From assembly GCA_009695205.1 (NCBI GenBank), contig SIBK01000007.1, forward strand, positions 1 through 64,000: 64,000 nt of DNA. The letters are read 5' to 3'. Position numbers and translations under genes: made by a program. A model generated the notes under the pieces. That model was not told where the DNA came from. It saw nothing but the letters and a program-made list of their open reading frames with translations, and searched no databases. Each line of letters begins with the position of its first letter. Within the stretch, counting starts at the first letter, position 1. Positions 8,922 to 18,053 of the stretch are shown piece by piece. This DNA comes from Pedosphaera sp. GTDB taxonomy: Bacteria; Verrucomicrobiota; Verrucomicrobiia; Limisphaerales; UBA9464.

Positions 8922-9240
8922 TGCGCACAGACTCTTTGCGCTCGGAACAAGATTCAGCCCGCAGCAAAAAGGCGGAGCGCGGAACTCCGGGTCGACGATG
9001 ACGCCAATCGCCGACCACGGGTATCGGGTCGGTAGGGGTCCACCGAGGCACGGGTTCTGCAATCGCTTACCAACTCTGTGAAAAATGCCTGAACAAAATG
9101 TTTGTTGCCCTCCCCGACCGGCATAGACTCACCGCAAATCACCACTGCCAAAAAGCAATGAACTTCGGTGCATCAAAAAGCAGGTTTACACCGCTCTGCC
9201 AACGTCGGAGTTTGCAATTCCACATGGATGGAACCTCGCT

Positions 9241-10605
9241 ATGCTAAGGATTCTCGCCCCTACTGACCGCAGCCGCCCATTCTGCGACGGCGTCTCGCGG
9301 CGCAATTTTCTGAAGATCGGCGGATTGGGAGCAGCCGGCCTCTCACTACCCAATCTACTGGCGCTGGAAGCTCAGGCGGGCATTCGCAATTCGCACAAGT
9401 CGGTGATCCTCATCTACCTTGTCGGGGGTCCGCCGCATCAAGACATGTTCGACCTCAAGCCGAACGCGCCGCGCGAGATTGCCGGACCGCACAAGCCGAT
9501 CGGAACGAACGTAGCGGGGATTGAGATCTGCGAGCTCTTCCCGCGCATGGCCCGGATGATGGACAAGTTTGTGATCATCCGCTCGCTCGTCGGGGCGCAA
9601 AGTGACCACGACGCATCCCAATGTTTTACTGGTCACAACCTCTCCGAAATCGCGCCGCCCGGTGGTTGGCCACAGTTTGGCAGCGTGGTGAGCAGGCTGC
9701 ACGGAGGAGTGGATGCCGCCGCGCCGCCGTTCGTGAGTTTGTGCTACGAATGTACCCACGGCCCCTATAACGAGCCCGGTCCCGGCATGTTGGGTGTGGC
9801 CAGTTCCGCATTCCGGCCCGTTGGCCCGCGCAGCGCGGATCTGACGTTGCAGGGAATCACTTACGACCGTCTCACGGATCGCGCGCGGCTCTTGTCCAGC
9901 CTCGACCGCTTTCGTCGTGATGCCGATGCGAGCGGAAAGATGGCGGGCATGGACGCCTTCACCCAACAGGCCATGGGCGTGCTCACTTCGTCGAAACTCG
10001 CTGACGCGCTCGACCTGTCCAAGGAAGACCCACGCGTCGTCGCGCGTTATGGCACGGGCGACACGGTCAAACGCATCGACGACAACGGAGCTCCGCGTGT
10101 TCCACAAAGCTTTCTCGCAGCGCGTCGGTTAGTCGAAGCCGGTGCCCGGGTCGTAACCGTCAACTACAGCAAGTGGGATTGGCACGGTGGACCGGGCAAC
10201 GACATCTTTTCCCGTGAACGCGAGGACTTCCCCGTCTTCGACCAGGGCATCACTGCACTCATCGAGGACCTTTACCAGCGGGGGCTCGACAAGGATGTCA
10301 CGGTGCTGGTCTGGGGAGAATTCGGCCGCACGCCGCAGATCAGCGCGCAAGTCGGGCGAGATCACTGGCCGCGGGTCGCCATGGCGTTGCTAGCGGGCGG
10401 TGGCATGCCCTGCGGCCAGGTCATCGGCTCCACCGACCGCCTCGGCGGCGAAGCCGACAGCCGTGCCGTGACCTTCCCTGAAGTTTTTGCCACGCTCTAC
10501 CGAAACCTGGGAATCGACGTGAACACCGCGACCGTCACCGACCCCAATGGCCGCCCACACTACCTCGTCGAAGGCGGTACCCAACCCATCCGCGAGTTGA
10601 TGTGA
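9241..10605 (+). CDS. DUF1501 protein, Tat-exported, without PSD1 partner
   Basis: A 454-residue member of the DUF1501 (alkaline-phosphatase-fold) family. It begins with a twin-arginine-like leader (SRRNFLKIGGLGAAGLSLPN), so export through Tat is likely. Family motifs include GGPPHQDMFDLKP, the late VWGEFGRTPQI and VGRDHWPRV. These proteins usually follow a PSD1 (DUF1549/DUF1553) gene and are proposed to act with it in polysaccharide breakdown; the reaction is unproven. Here the upstream neighbour is larE on the other strand, so the partner is missing or was lost. Paralogues lie at 26115 and 61386. Confidence 0.88.
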   Translation: MLRILAPTDRSRPFCDGVSRRNFLKIGGLGAAGLSLPNLLALEAQAGIRNSHKSVILIYLVGGPPHQDMFDLKPNAPREIAGPHKPIGTNVAGIEICELFPRMARMMDKFVIIRSLVGAQSDHDASQCFTGHNLSEIAPPGGWPQFGSVVSRLHGGVDAAAPPFVSLCYECTHGPYNEPGPGMLGVASSAFRPVGPRSADLTLQGITYDRLTDRARLLSSLDRFRRDADASGKMAGMDAFTQQAMGVLTSSKLADALDLSKEDPRVVARYGTGDTVKRIDDNGAPRVPQSFLAARRLVEAGARVVTVNYSKWDWHGGPGNDIFSREREDFPVFDQGITALIEDLYQRGLDKDVTVLVWGEFGRTPQISAQVGRDHWPRVAMALLAGGGMPCGQVIGSTDRLGGEADSRAVTFPEVFATLYRNLGIDVNTATVTDPNGRPHYLVEGGTQPIRELM

Positions 10606-10734
10606 AAAACGGCACGATCGCAGCATTGATCCCTGAGTAACGAATTGAGCCAGATGGTTCGCCCGTGCCCTGCTCAACCCCGAGCTATCAGCTGACAACC
10701 CTTCAGGTTGCCGCACCGGCAATTGTAGAGCAGG

Positions 10735-12285
10735 ATGAGATCTGAAATGTCTCTAGCCGCTGACGCGAACGCTGCCGCTCCACTGAGGGGCGTCGCCGAC
10801 CTATTGGAGAAGATCGCGGGGAACCGCGCGCTTCTGGCCACGCTTACGGTCGAGGAACGCACCCGGTTGCTGACGGCCGCCGGGGAGATTTACTGCCCCG
10901 ATGTGGATGAACGCAGGCGTCTGGTAAAGGCGAAGGTGCGCCAGCGTAAGAATGAGAAATTGCTCCGCGATCAGGCCAAACTCACCGAAACCGGGATCCG
11001 AAAACTACGCCGAGAAAAAGTGTTCACGACACCTAATTCCTTTCCGCCCGTTGGTTTCGAACAGCAGGAAATTCGAGGTGATCCAGATTTCCGAGACGTG
11101 GTCGAGCCGCAGAATTGCTACGTTTGCAAACAGGACTATTCCACGATCCATCATTTCTACGATCAGTTATGTCCCCCGTGCGCGGCACTGAATTTCCAGA
11201 AGCGGACAGAACTGACAGACCTCCGTGGTCGTGTGGCGTTGCTCACGGGTGGTCGCGTCAAAATCGGCTATCAGGCTGGCATCAAGCTTCTCCGGGCTGG
11301 AGCCCATCTCATTGTCAGCACCCGTTTTCCCCGTGATTCAGCAACCCGCTATGCGGCGGAACCGGATTTTCCGGAATGGGGGCATCGGTTGGAAATTTTC
11401 GGACTCGATTTGCGCCACACACCGAGCGTGGAGGCATTTTGCCGCCATCTGATGGCAACCCGGAACCGTCTGGACTTCATAATCAATAACGCTTGCCAGA
11501 CGGTCCGGCGGCCACCCAGTTTTTATCAGCACATGATGGCCCTGGAAACGGCGCCACGGAACGGGATGCCCGAATCCGCTCAGCGGTTATTGGGTGCCTA
11601 CGAAGGATTGCGGGGGTATCACCTGCTTCCGGAAGGCGATGCCGTGGCTGAGACGCGCCGCATTTCGGAGGTCACGGGCTTGATGCATGCGGCTGAACTC
11701 TCGCAGGTGCCTTTGTTGGCGGAGGAACTGACGGCACAGGAGGCATTGTTTCCGCGGGGGCGACTCGATCAGGACTTGCAGCAGGTGGATTTGCGCGAGC
11801 GGAATTCCTGGCGGCTGATGATGTCGGAGGTTCCCTCGGTGGAGCTCCTGGAAGTGCAGCTCGTCAATGCCATTGCTCCCTTCATCCTGAACGCACGGCT
11901 CAAGCCCTTGATGCTGCGCACCGCGAATTGCGACAAACACATCGTTAACGTCTCGGCGGTCGAGGGACAGTTCTATCGCAAGTTCAAGACCACTCGCCAT
12001 CCCCACACCAATATGGCGAAGGCCGCGTTGAACATGATGACGCGGACGGCTGCCGCGGATTATCAGGCGGACGGCATTCACATGAACAGTGTGGATACGG
12101 GATGGGTTACGGACGAGGACCCGGTATTGATTGCCGAGCGAAAGGTGAAGGAGCACCGGTTTCATCCTCCGCTGGACATCGTGGATGGTGCGGCGCGAAT
12201 TGTGGATCCCATCATCGCGGGCATCAACTCGGGCGAACATGTCTGGGGAAAATTCCTCAAGGATTACCGGCCGACGGATTGGTGA
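10735..12285 (+). CDS. Zinc-ribbon SDR-fold oxidoreductase with altered active site
   Basis: A 516-residue protein. Residues 1-110 are helical and basic. A four-cysteine knuckle follows (C128/C131 in NCYVCKQDYS and C146/C149 in LCPPC), probably zinc-binding. A Rossmann SDR domain occupies about 160-510: nucleotide-binding TGGRVKIG at 171-178, INNAC around 250, Ser407 in VNVSAVEGQ, and Lys429 in HTNMAKAALNMM. The residue four before Lys429, normally the catalytic Tyr, is Thr425; Tyr414/Lys418 also fit YxxxK but sit too early. The substrate is unknown. It heads a same-strand group with fabI, a radical SAM gene and a PLP decarboxylase. An in-frame ATG five codons in is an alternative start. Confidence 0.85.
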   Translation: MRSEMSLAADANAAAPLRGVADLLEKIAGNRALLATLTVEERTRLLTAAGEIYCPDVDERRRLVKAKVRQRKNEKLLRDQAKLTETGIRKLRREKVFTTPNSFPPVGFEQQEIRGDPDFRDVVEPQNCYVCKQDYSTIHHFYDQLCPPCAALNFQKRTELTDLRGRVALLTGGRVKIGYQAGIKLLRAGAHLIVSTRFPRDSATRYAAEPDFPEWGHRLEIFGLDLRHTPSVEAFCRHLMATRNRLDFIINNACQTVRRPPSFYQHMMALETAPRNGMPESAQRLLGAYEGLRGYHLLPEGDAVAETRRISEVTGLMHAAELSQVPLLAEELTAQEALFPRGRLDQDLQQVDLRERNSWRLMMSEVPSVELLEVQLVNAIAPFILNARLKPLMLRTANCDKHIVNVSAVEGQFYRKFKTTRHPHTNMAKAALNMMTRTAAADYQADGIHMNSVDTGWVTDEDPVLIAERKVKEHRFHPPLDIVDGAARIVDPIIAGINSGEHVWGKFLKDYRPTDW

Positions 12286-12440
12286 CGGGTCGGTGTGACG
12301 CCGCCCCGAGCTTGCCAGGCCCGGGTCGGTCGCGTAGGTCTTGGGGAATGGGTCGTGGCAACGGGAGCGAACGCTGCGCCTCAACGTCGGTGCAGATCTT
12401 TGTTGCATCCCGTTTCACCTCCAAGCTCAACTTCATCATC

Positions 12441-13211
12441 ATGTCATCACTCGCGGGAAAACTCGGAATCGTCTTTGGTGTCGCCAACAAGCGGTCTATC
12501 GCCTGGGCTATTGCCCAAGCCTGGCATGCAGCCGGCGCTCGCCTCGCCTTTACCTACCAAGGGGATCGTCTCAAGGAAAACGTGGAGGAGCTCGCCGGAA
12601 ACTTCGGCGCAGACACGCTACTCCTGCCGTGTGATGTCACCCGCGACGAGGAGATCGACGCGGTTTTCGCCTCAGTGAGGCAATCCTTCGGCCGATTGGA
12701 TCTGCTCCTGCATAGCGTCGCGTTCGCCCCGCGCGAGGCTCTTGAAGGGGATTTCCTAAATACATCACGCGAAGCATTCCGCGTTGCCCACGACGTCAGC
12801 GCTTATTCCCTTATCGTCTTGTCTCGGGCGGCGGCTCCCTTGATGACAGCCGGCGGGAGCATCGTCGCCATGACGTACTATGGAGCGGAAAAGGTCATCC
12901 CGCACTACAATGTCATGGGGGTCGCCAAAGCATCTCTGGAGGCAAGCACTCGCTACCTAGCATACAGTTTGGGGCCGAGGAAAATTCGGGTGAATTGCAT
13001 CAGCGCCGGCCCGGTGAATACCCTTGCCGCACGCGGGATCGCAGGCTTCACCGACATGCTTAAACACTATGAGGCTCATGCCCCGCTGAAGCGCAATGTG
13101 CTGCCCGAGGAACTCGGCACGACCGGGACCTTTCTGGCCGGCGACGGTGCCGCTGCTATCACCGGTCAGGTGCTGTACGTGGATTGCGGGTACCAGATCA
13201 TGGGAATGTAG
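12441..13211 (+). CDS. fabI: Enoyl-[acyl-carrier-protein] reductase (NADH), FabI type
   Basis: Catalyses the last reduction of each fatty-acid elongation cycle. The 256-residue protein has the FabI cofactor motif GVANKRSIAWAIAQ near the N-terminus and the catalytic set Tyr146, Tyr156 and Lys163 (MTYYGAEK, then HYNVMGVAK, the Y-x6-K pattern), numbered as in E. coli FabI. The C-terminal ITGQVLYVDCGYQIMGM is typical. I chose the ATG at 12441; the frame is open further upstream, but that part overlaps the SDR gene and is not FabI-like. It follows the SDR gene by 155 bases. Confidence 0.95.
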   Translation: MSSLAGKLGIVFGVANKRSIAWAIAQAWHAAGARLAFTYQGDRLKENVEELAGNFGADTLLLPCDVTRDEEIDAVFASVRQSFGRLDLLLHSVAFAPREALEGDFLNTSREAFRVAHDVSAYSLIVLSRAAAPLMTAGGSIVAMTYYGAEKVIPHYNVMGVAKASLEASTRYLAYSLGPRKIRVNCISAGPVNTLAARGIAGFTDMLKHYEAHAPLKRNVLPEELGTTGTFLAGDGAAAITGQVLYVDCGYQIMGM

Positions 13212-13266
13212 GCGGGTCGCAGCGCCCTCCTTCCGCAGATGCGGACACGGACGCGGAGCCTCTCCG

Positions 13267-14133
13267 GTGAAACAAATTCCCAACACGCTTTCAGCGGTAC
13301 AGGACCATACGAGGGTCTTTGGTGATCTTGCGTATGTCTATCCCGTCATTTCGCGCCGCTCGCGTGGCCTTTCGATCGGCATCAATCTAAACCCGGACAA
13401 GAAGTGCAATTTCGACTGTGTTTATTGCGAGGTCGACCGCCGGACGCCCGGCCTGGCGGCCCGCGTGGATCTAGAGCAGCTGAAGGACGAACTGCGGTGG
13501 CTCATCCGGTTCGCACGCGACGGTGAACTGGGAAAGCGCCCAAAATTTAATGAAGTGCCAGACCTTACCCGGAGCATTCGTGATCTGGCCTTCAGCGGTG
13601 ATGGCGAACCGACGATGGTGTCTAATTTCGATGCGTGCGTTCGTGCGGTAATCGAAATCAGGGAGTTGGAGAAACTCAGGGATGCGAAGCTTGTGCTCAT
13701 CACCGACGCTGCCGGATTGGACAAGGCAACCGTGAAGGCGGGACTGGCCCTGATGGACCAGAACAACGGCGAGATCTGGGGAAAGCTGGATGCCGGAACA
13801 CCGGAATACTTCCGACAAGTGAACCGCAGCACGATTCCGTTCGAACGAATTCTAAAAAACCTCCTGGAAACATCCCGTGTCCGCCCAATTGTTATCCAGT
13901 CGCTGTTTCTCAAGATTCACGGGCAGGCGATCAGCGAGGGGGAGCTCGCAGCATATTGCGAACGATTGAACGCCATCCTCCGCGATGGAGGCAAGATTTG
14001 CGAAGTCCACGCCTATACGATTGCGCGTCCGACACCCGAGGCCTGGGCGACCCGGTTGGAGACCGTGGAACTGAATACGATTGCGCAAACGATTCGGAAC
14101 AAAACAGGGCTTTCAGTCGAAGTTTTTGATTGA
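13267..14133 (+). CDS. Radical SAM protein
   Basis: A 288-residue radical SAM enzyme. The cluster motif CNFDCVYCE (Cys47, Cys51, Cys54) coordinates the [4Fe-4S] cluster that cleaves S-adenosylmethionine. FSGDGEPTM matches the glycine-rich SAM-contact region, and VLITDAAGL and LDAGTPEYF are further conserved strands. The pattern recalls the COG0731-like group of radical SAM proteins with unassigned substrates. I chose the GTG at 13267; the open frame reaches 13096 but overlaps fabI. It lies 55 bases after fabI and 59 before the PLP decarboxylase, so cotranscription is plausible. Confidence 0.88.
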   Translation: MKQIPNTLSAVQDHTRVFGDLAYVYPVISRRSRGLSIGINLNPDKKCNFDCVYCEVDRRTPGLAARVDLEQLKDELRWLIRFARDGELGKRPKFNEVPDLTRSIRDLAFSGDGEPTMVSNFDACVRAVIEIRELEKLRDAKLVLITDAAGLDKATVKAGLALMDQNNGEIWGKLDAGTPEYFRQVNRSTIPFERILKNLLETSRVRPIVIQSLFLKIHGQAISEGELAAYCERLNAILRDGGKICEVHAYTIARPTPEAWATRLETVELNTIAQTIRNKTGLSVEVFD

Positions 14134-14192
14134 TCCGGGAGGCTTCGCGGCCGCAGGGGTCCAGTGATTCATTCCCCGGAAATCCATCTGCC

Positions 14193-15398
14193 ATGATCCC
14201 CAGTTTCGGATATTCCCGCGAGGCGCTTCGGTGGTGGAACTTACGCGTTTCGCAAGCCTTCGCGCGCGGTGCCCGGACGCCATTTTACCTATTCTCGCCT
14301 TTGCCGGTCGAGTCTGCCTTGAAGCAGTTGGAAGGTCTCGATTTCGGATGCCCCACGCGGCATTGGTTATCCTGCAAAACTCAGCCGTTGCCATCGTTGC
14401 TTGAATGGTGGCGAAAGTCCGGACGCCCCATCGAAGTGGTCAGCGAGTTCGAATTTCGCGCCGCCCTGCGTGCAGGGTTTACGCTCGATGAAATTCTGGT
14501 CAATGGCCCGGCAAAACAACGCTGGCTTCCGCAGATCAGTGGGCGGCGTCTGCGGGTCCATTTCGATTCACCTTTCGAACTCGCCAAGCTTCTTCCGCTG
14601 GCGCGCCGGCAACAATGGCGGGTGGGTCTCCGTATCCGAACCCGCACGGAAAACGACCCCGGCAATCCGTCGATTCCCACCCAGTTTGGATTCGAACCCA
14701 CCGAGGCAATGTCTGCACTTCGACAGCTCCGTCGGGCTGATTTGACGCCCGAGTCAGTGCATTTTCATCTCCGCACAAATGTCGCCTCGGCAAGTTCCTA
14801 CGGCCGCGCGTTTCGGGAAGTCGCGGATTTCTGTTCATCCGCGCGGTGGTCTCCCCGTTACGTGGATTGCGGCGGCGGATTGCCCCCGCACCATACGCGG
14901 GGCCTCGACGGCCTGGATTTTGCGGCGCAGATGGACCTCCAAGTATTTGCCAGGACCTGCCGCCGCGGAATCGCCCGATTGGGAGGTGTGCGCGAGTTGT
15001 GGTTAGAGAATGGCCGCTTCCTGCTCGCGGGATCTGGCGTCCTCGTGATTCAGGTTCTCGACGCCAAATGCCGTCAAGGAATCCGTCAGCTCATCTGTGA
15101 TGGTGGCCGCACCCTGAACGCCCTGGTTTCGACTTGGGAAGACCACGAGCTCCTCCCGCTGCAACGGCGAGCCGGCCGGACGGTCCCGACGGCTGTCTAC
15201 GGTCCGACGTGTATGGCATACGATCGACTTGCCTTCCGGCCGATGCCGGCAAGAATTCGGCCAGGGGACCACTTGGTGTGGTTCGAAGCCGGAGCCTATC
15301 ACTTGCCGTGGGAAACCCGTTTTTCCCACGGGTTTAGCGAAATTTGGTGGGCGGAAAAGAACCGCATGAAACGGATTCGATCCGCAGAAACAGCGTGA
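14193..15398 (+). CDS. Fold-III PLP-dependent decarboxylase-like protein
   Basis: A 401-residue protein with an alanine-racemase-like TIM barrel and C-terminal beta domain, as in diaminopimelate, ornithine and carboxynorspermidine decarboxylases. The PLP lysine is probably Lys62 in LSCKTQPLP, the counterpart of YAVKAN. YVDCGGGLP matches the phosphate-binding glycine loop and GPTCMAYD the active-site cysteine loop. The substrate cannot be read from the sequence: no lysA neighbours are present, and divergence from LysA is high. An ATG at 14193 is preferred. It ends a four-gene run and may act on the product of the radical SAM enzyme. Confidence 0.82.
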   Translation: MIPSFGYSREALRWWNLRVSQAFARGARTPFYLFSPLPVESALKQLEGLDFGCPTRHWLSCKTQPLPSLLEWWRKSGRPIEVVSEFEFRAALRAGFTLDEILVNGPAKQRWLPQISGRRLRVHFDSPFELAKLLPLARRQQWRVGLRIRTRTENDPGNPSIPTQFGFEPTEAMSALRQLRRADLTPESVHFHLRTNVASASSYGRAFREVADFCSSARWSPRYVDCGGGLPPHHTRGLDGLDFAAQMDLQVFARTCRRGIARLGGVRELWLENGRFLLAGSGVLVIQVLDAKCRQGIRQLICDGGRTLNALVSTWEDHELLPLQRRAGRTVPTAVYGPTCMAYDRLAFRPMPARIRPGDHLVWFEAGAYHLPWETRFSHGFSEIWWAEKNRMKRIRSAETA

Positions 15399-15425
15399 CC
15401 CGGCGGTTCGGCGTCCCGTGCGGCG

Positions 15426-16319
15426 TTACAACAAATTCTGATAGGCCAACCAGAGCGACCGGAAATAGCGCATGACCCGGACCGGATCCTTGCTTTCAGA
15501 AATCTCCGCCATCGTATATCCCCGGAAGCCCACCTCGTTCAGGCGTGTCAGCAAACGGCGGAACGGATATTCTTCCAAATACAGGTCGCGCATGTGAACG
15601 GAGAAGATCCGATTCTTCACGAGGTCGAAATTGTGGTCAAACCCCTCCCCGGCCAGATCACTCTGGTTCGAATTCCAACAAACCCCAACCTGCGGATGAT
15701 TCGCAACCGACATGATCGTGTGAATGTTCGGCAAGAAAGACGTGCCCTCACCATGCACTTCAAGACGTATCTGCTGTCCCAACCCGGAGGCATACTGCCC
15801 TAGTTCCCTCAACGAGCGCCCGATCTGGTCCAGCGTCTTCTCCACGGAAACCTCCTTCGGCAATCCGTTGGGTCTCACCTTCACGCCTGTCCCACCGACG
15901 TCATGGGACAGTTGTAGATAGTCCTTGGTGGCTTCGATATCCTTTCGGAGTCGCGCCAAGTCAGGTGTGTGGTAATCGAATGCACTCCCCAGGCCCATGA
16001 GTTGAACCGGGGAATCGGCGAATCGCTTGCGCACTTCGCGTCGCTGATCCGCGCTGAGATCCACTTCCACCTTGTGCCCATGCGATGTCCGCAATTCGAC
16101 CCCGTCAAATTTCGCGTCGGTACAGTTCTTGATCACGGTCGGAACATTCCAATCCTTGGCCAGGTTGTAGGTGACAAGCCCCAACTTGAGCGTCGCTGGT
16201 TTCGCAAAACCGGAGGAGGCGGCCGCCCCAGGTTCGGCAGCCCGCGGGTTTAGGGGAACGAGTGCCGCAGAGACGCCGGCGGCGGAGGCTACCAGGAACT
16301 GTCTTCGGGAGGATTGCAT
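15426..16319 (-). CDS. Exported sugar isomerase/epimerase-like TIM-barrel protein
   Basis: A 297-residue protein with a Tat-like leader (SSRRQFLVASAAGVSAALVP) and an AP-endonuclease-2/xylose-isomerase-like barrel: LKLGLVTYNLAKDW, FDGVELRTSHGH, QIRLEVHGEGTSFLP, VGVCWNSNQSD and GYTMAEISES. The acidic and histidine residues at strand ends fit a divalent-metal site. Such Tat-exported barrels are common in Verrucomicrobia and Planctomycetes and are taken to process sugars outside the cytoplasm; the substrate is unknown. It converges on the PLP decarboxylase gene, 27 bases away. Confidence 0.85.
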   Translation of the reverse strand: MQSSRRQFLVASAAGVSAALVPLNPRAAEPGAAASSGFAKPATLKLGLVTYNLAKDWNVPTVIKNCTDAKFDGVELRTSHGHKVEVDLSADQRREVRKRFADSPVQLMGLGSAFDYHTPDLARLRKDIEATKDYLQLSHDVGGTGVKVRPNGLPKEVSVEKTLDQIGRSLRELGQYASGLGQQIRLEVHGEGTSFLPNIHTIMSVANHPQVGVCWNSNQSDLAGEGFDHNFDLVKNRIFSVHMRDLYLEEYPFRRLLTRLNEVGFRGYTMAEISESKDPVRVMRYFRSLWLAYQNLL

Positions 16320-16366
16320 CCCTAAGACATGCGACGCCCTCCGGCCAGAGGCAAGTCCGAAGAAAT

Positions 16367-16390
16367 GGGGTCAGTCAATAGTATTGTGCT
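16367..16390. repeat. Dispersed 24-base repeat, copy 2
   Basis: The sequence starting GGGGTCAGTCAATAGTATTG differs from 5452-5475 at two positions. It lies between two minus-strand genes, 7 bases beyond the 3' end of the second pseudopilin gene, matching the placement of copy 1. On the minus strand it reads into GACTGACCCCATTT, recalling a tail often seen near Y1-transposase-mobilised repeats (inference). Confidence 0.4.
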
Positions 16391-16397
16391 TTCGATA

Positions 16398-17213
16398 TCA
16401 GTTTTCTACCCAGGTCCAATCCCACGGCCAGCCGGACGCCCACAGGGATTTCGGATAGGGATCCCCGGGTTTTGCACGGAGGAACCGTTTCTCAACGACC
16501 CATTCAGCATGACCATCGCTGAACGACTGGTTGTGCCCCGCCGGAGTGTTGGCAAAACTGACTGTTCCGAGAGCCGGCGCAGGTCCTTGGATGCCGTGGT
16601 TGGATATCCACGATTTCTTGTCGAGAAAAACCATCGTGTGATCCGCCGTCAGCGGTCCGACGGCGTCTGAGTTTTTCGCGGGCGACGACTTGCCGCGAAA
16701 CCGAGGGCCCGACAACCCAGTGAGAATCATGAAGTGATCGACATGGAGCAGTCCCTTTTCATCGAACAAGCGCGGTTGATCCGGGCGCGACGGACAGAGC
16801 CACACAGTCGGGAGATGGGTGCGCTTGGATTCGACATCAAAAGCGGCGGCGCTTTTTCTAACAGTGCCTCCGGCGAGGCCATAGCTAATCAATGCGATAC
16901 CCTGATTGCTGCTCATCACGTACAGCGCTTCCAGGTGCCACGCTGTCTGTTGATCGGCGGTCGGATACGTTCCGCGGAAGTCGTCGGCATACATGCTGAA
17001 CGCGAGCGCCTGGTTTTTCAGATTGGAGAGGCAGGCGACCCGTTTCGCTCGCTCCTTGGCCTTCGCCAGCGACGGCAGAAGCATACCCGCGAGAATTGCA
17101 ATGATCGCAATCACCACCAATAACTCGATCAACGTGAAGGCCTGTCGACGCAGACGATCCCCATCCGCGTCCGTGGTGGGAGTTGGGGGGAACGGGAGGC
17201 GGGCAGAATTCAT
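16398..17213 (-). CDS. Pseudopilin-type protein (shortened H-Xn-DG)
   Basis: A 271-residue protein with a prepilin cleavage signal ([13 protein letters not shown] followed by a hydrophobic helix to about residue 50) and a soluble periplasmic domain. The leader ends in Ala-Phe rather than the usual Gly-Phe, so processing could be weaker. The C-terminal motif is [10 protein letters not shown], so His and Asp-Gly are five residues apart rather than nine. The 24-base repeat lies just beyond its 3' end. It is not in a secretion operon. The role is presumed to be a minor pseudopilin or secretion-linked protein, as for its paralogue at 4656. Confidence 0.85.
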   Translation of the reverse strand: MNSARLPFPPTPTTDADGDRLRRQAFTLIELLVVIAIIAILAGMLLPSLAKAKERAKRVACLSNLKNQALAFSMYADDFRGTYPTADQQTAWHLEALYVMSSNQGIALISYGLAGGTVRKSAAAFDVESKRTHLPTVWLCPSRPDQPRLFDEKGLLHVDHFMILTGLSGPRFRGKSSPAKNSDAVGPLTADHTMVFLDKKSWISNHGIQGPAPALGTVSFANTPAGHNQSFSDGHAEWVVEKRFLRAKPGDPYPKSLWASGWPWDWTWVEN

Positions 17214-17381
17214 GACCAGAGGCGCTGAGGTTTAGGAGATTCATTGTGTTTGTACGCCTGGGGGGGAATTAGTCGAGCGGAATTCAGACAAGCATCTCGC
17301 GTCCGTGCGTCCCGGGTTCCCGTGCTTGCGCGAAGGTCCGTTGTTCGGCACAAAGCCGGTCGCCGATAAATCGATTTTGCC

Positions 17382-18053
17382 ATGCCGACTCTCCATTCTG
17401 TTCTCGTCCCTTCCGCGGACACTGCGTCGCGACGTCTGATCGTCGTCCTTCATGGCCTGGGGGATAGCCTCCGCGGGTGGGAATGGCTTCCCGATGAACT
17501 TCGACTGCCGTGGCTCAATACGCTTTTGGTAAATGCGCCGGACGACTATCACGGTGGTTTTTCTTGGTACGATTTGTATGGCGACCCAGGGGTTGGTATC
17601 CGGCGCAGCCGAGCCCTGATCCACGATTTGCTCGATAACACCCGGGCTTCGGGATTCCCGTCGGATCAGACGGTGCTCCTCGGCTTTTCGCAGGGGTGTG
17701 TGATGACACTCGATGCCGGATTGCGGTATGGCGAGTCGCTTGCGGGGTTGGTGGGGATCAGCGGCTACGTGTTTGATCAGGAGGCTCTGGTTAAAGAATT
17801 GAAGCCTCACGCGCGGGCTGTTCCAATTCTGGTCACGCACGGAACGCGGGATCCGCTACTCGACATTGCGCCGAGCCGTGAGCAAATCGGATTCCTCCAG
17901 CAAGCGGGACTCAACGTGACGTGGCGCGAGTACCCCAAAGAGCACACCGTCGATTTTTCGCGGGAACTCCCGGATCTCCGCCAATTTCTTAACGCGTGCC
18001 TGTCGGGCAAGGCTGGCAACAGCACGGCTCCCGTTGGACGGACATCGGACTAA
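17382..18053 (+). CDS. Phospholipase/carboxylesterase-type alpha/beta hydrolase
   Basis: A 223-residue serine hydrolase of the COG0400 (carboxylesterase/acyl-protein-thioesterase-like) group. The oxyanion region is VVLHGLGDS, the nucleophile Ser103 lies in GFSQG, and Asp157 (THGTRDPLL) and His188 (PKEHTV) complete the triad. There is no signal peptide, so it is probably cytoplasmic. Substrates are likely short acyl esters, but nothing in the context tells which. Its last four bases overlap the convergent aquaporin gene. Confidence 0.9.
   Translation: MPTLHSVLVPSADTASRRLIVVLHGLGDSLRGWEWLPDELRLPWLNTLLVNAPDDYHGGFSWYDLYGDPGVGIRRSRALIHDLLDNTRASGFPSDQTVLLGFSQGCVMTLDAGLRYGESLAGLVGISGYVFDQEALVKELKPHARAVPILVTHGTRDPLLDIAPSREQIGFLQQAGLNVTWREYPKEHTVDFSRELPDLRQFLNACLSGKAGNSTAPVGRTSD

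Noticed and set aside
10650-10700. Possible relic of a PSD1 C-terminus (reads FARALLNPELS) after the orphan DUF1501
   Set aside because: Only about ten residues resemble the ARALLN tail, with stops just upstream, so chance cannot be excluded.
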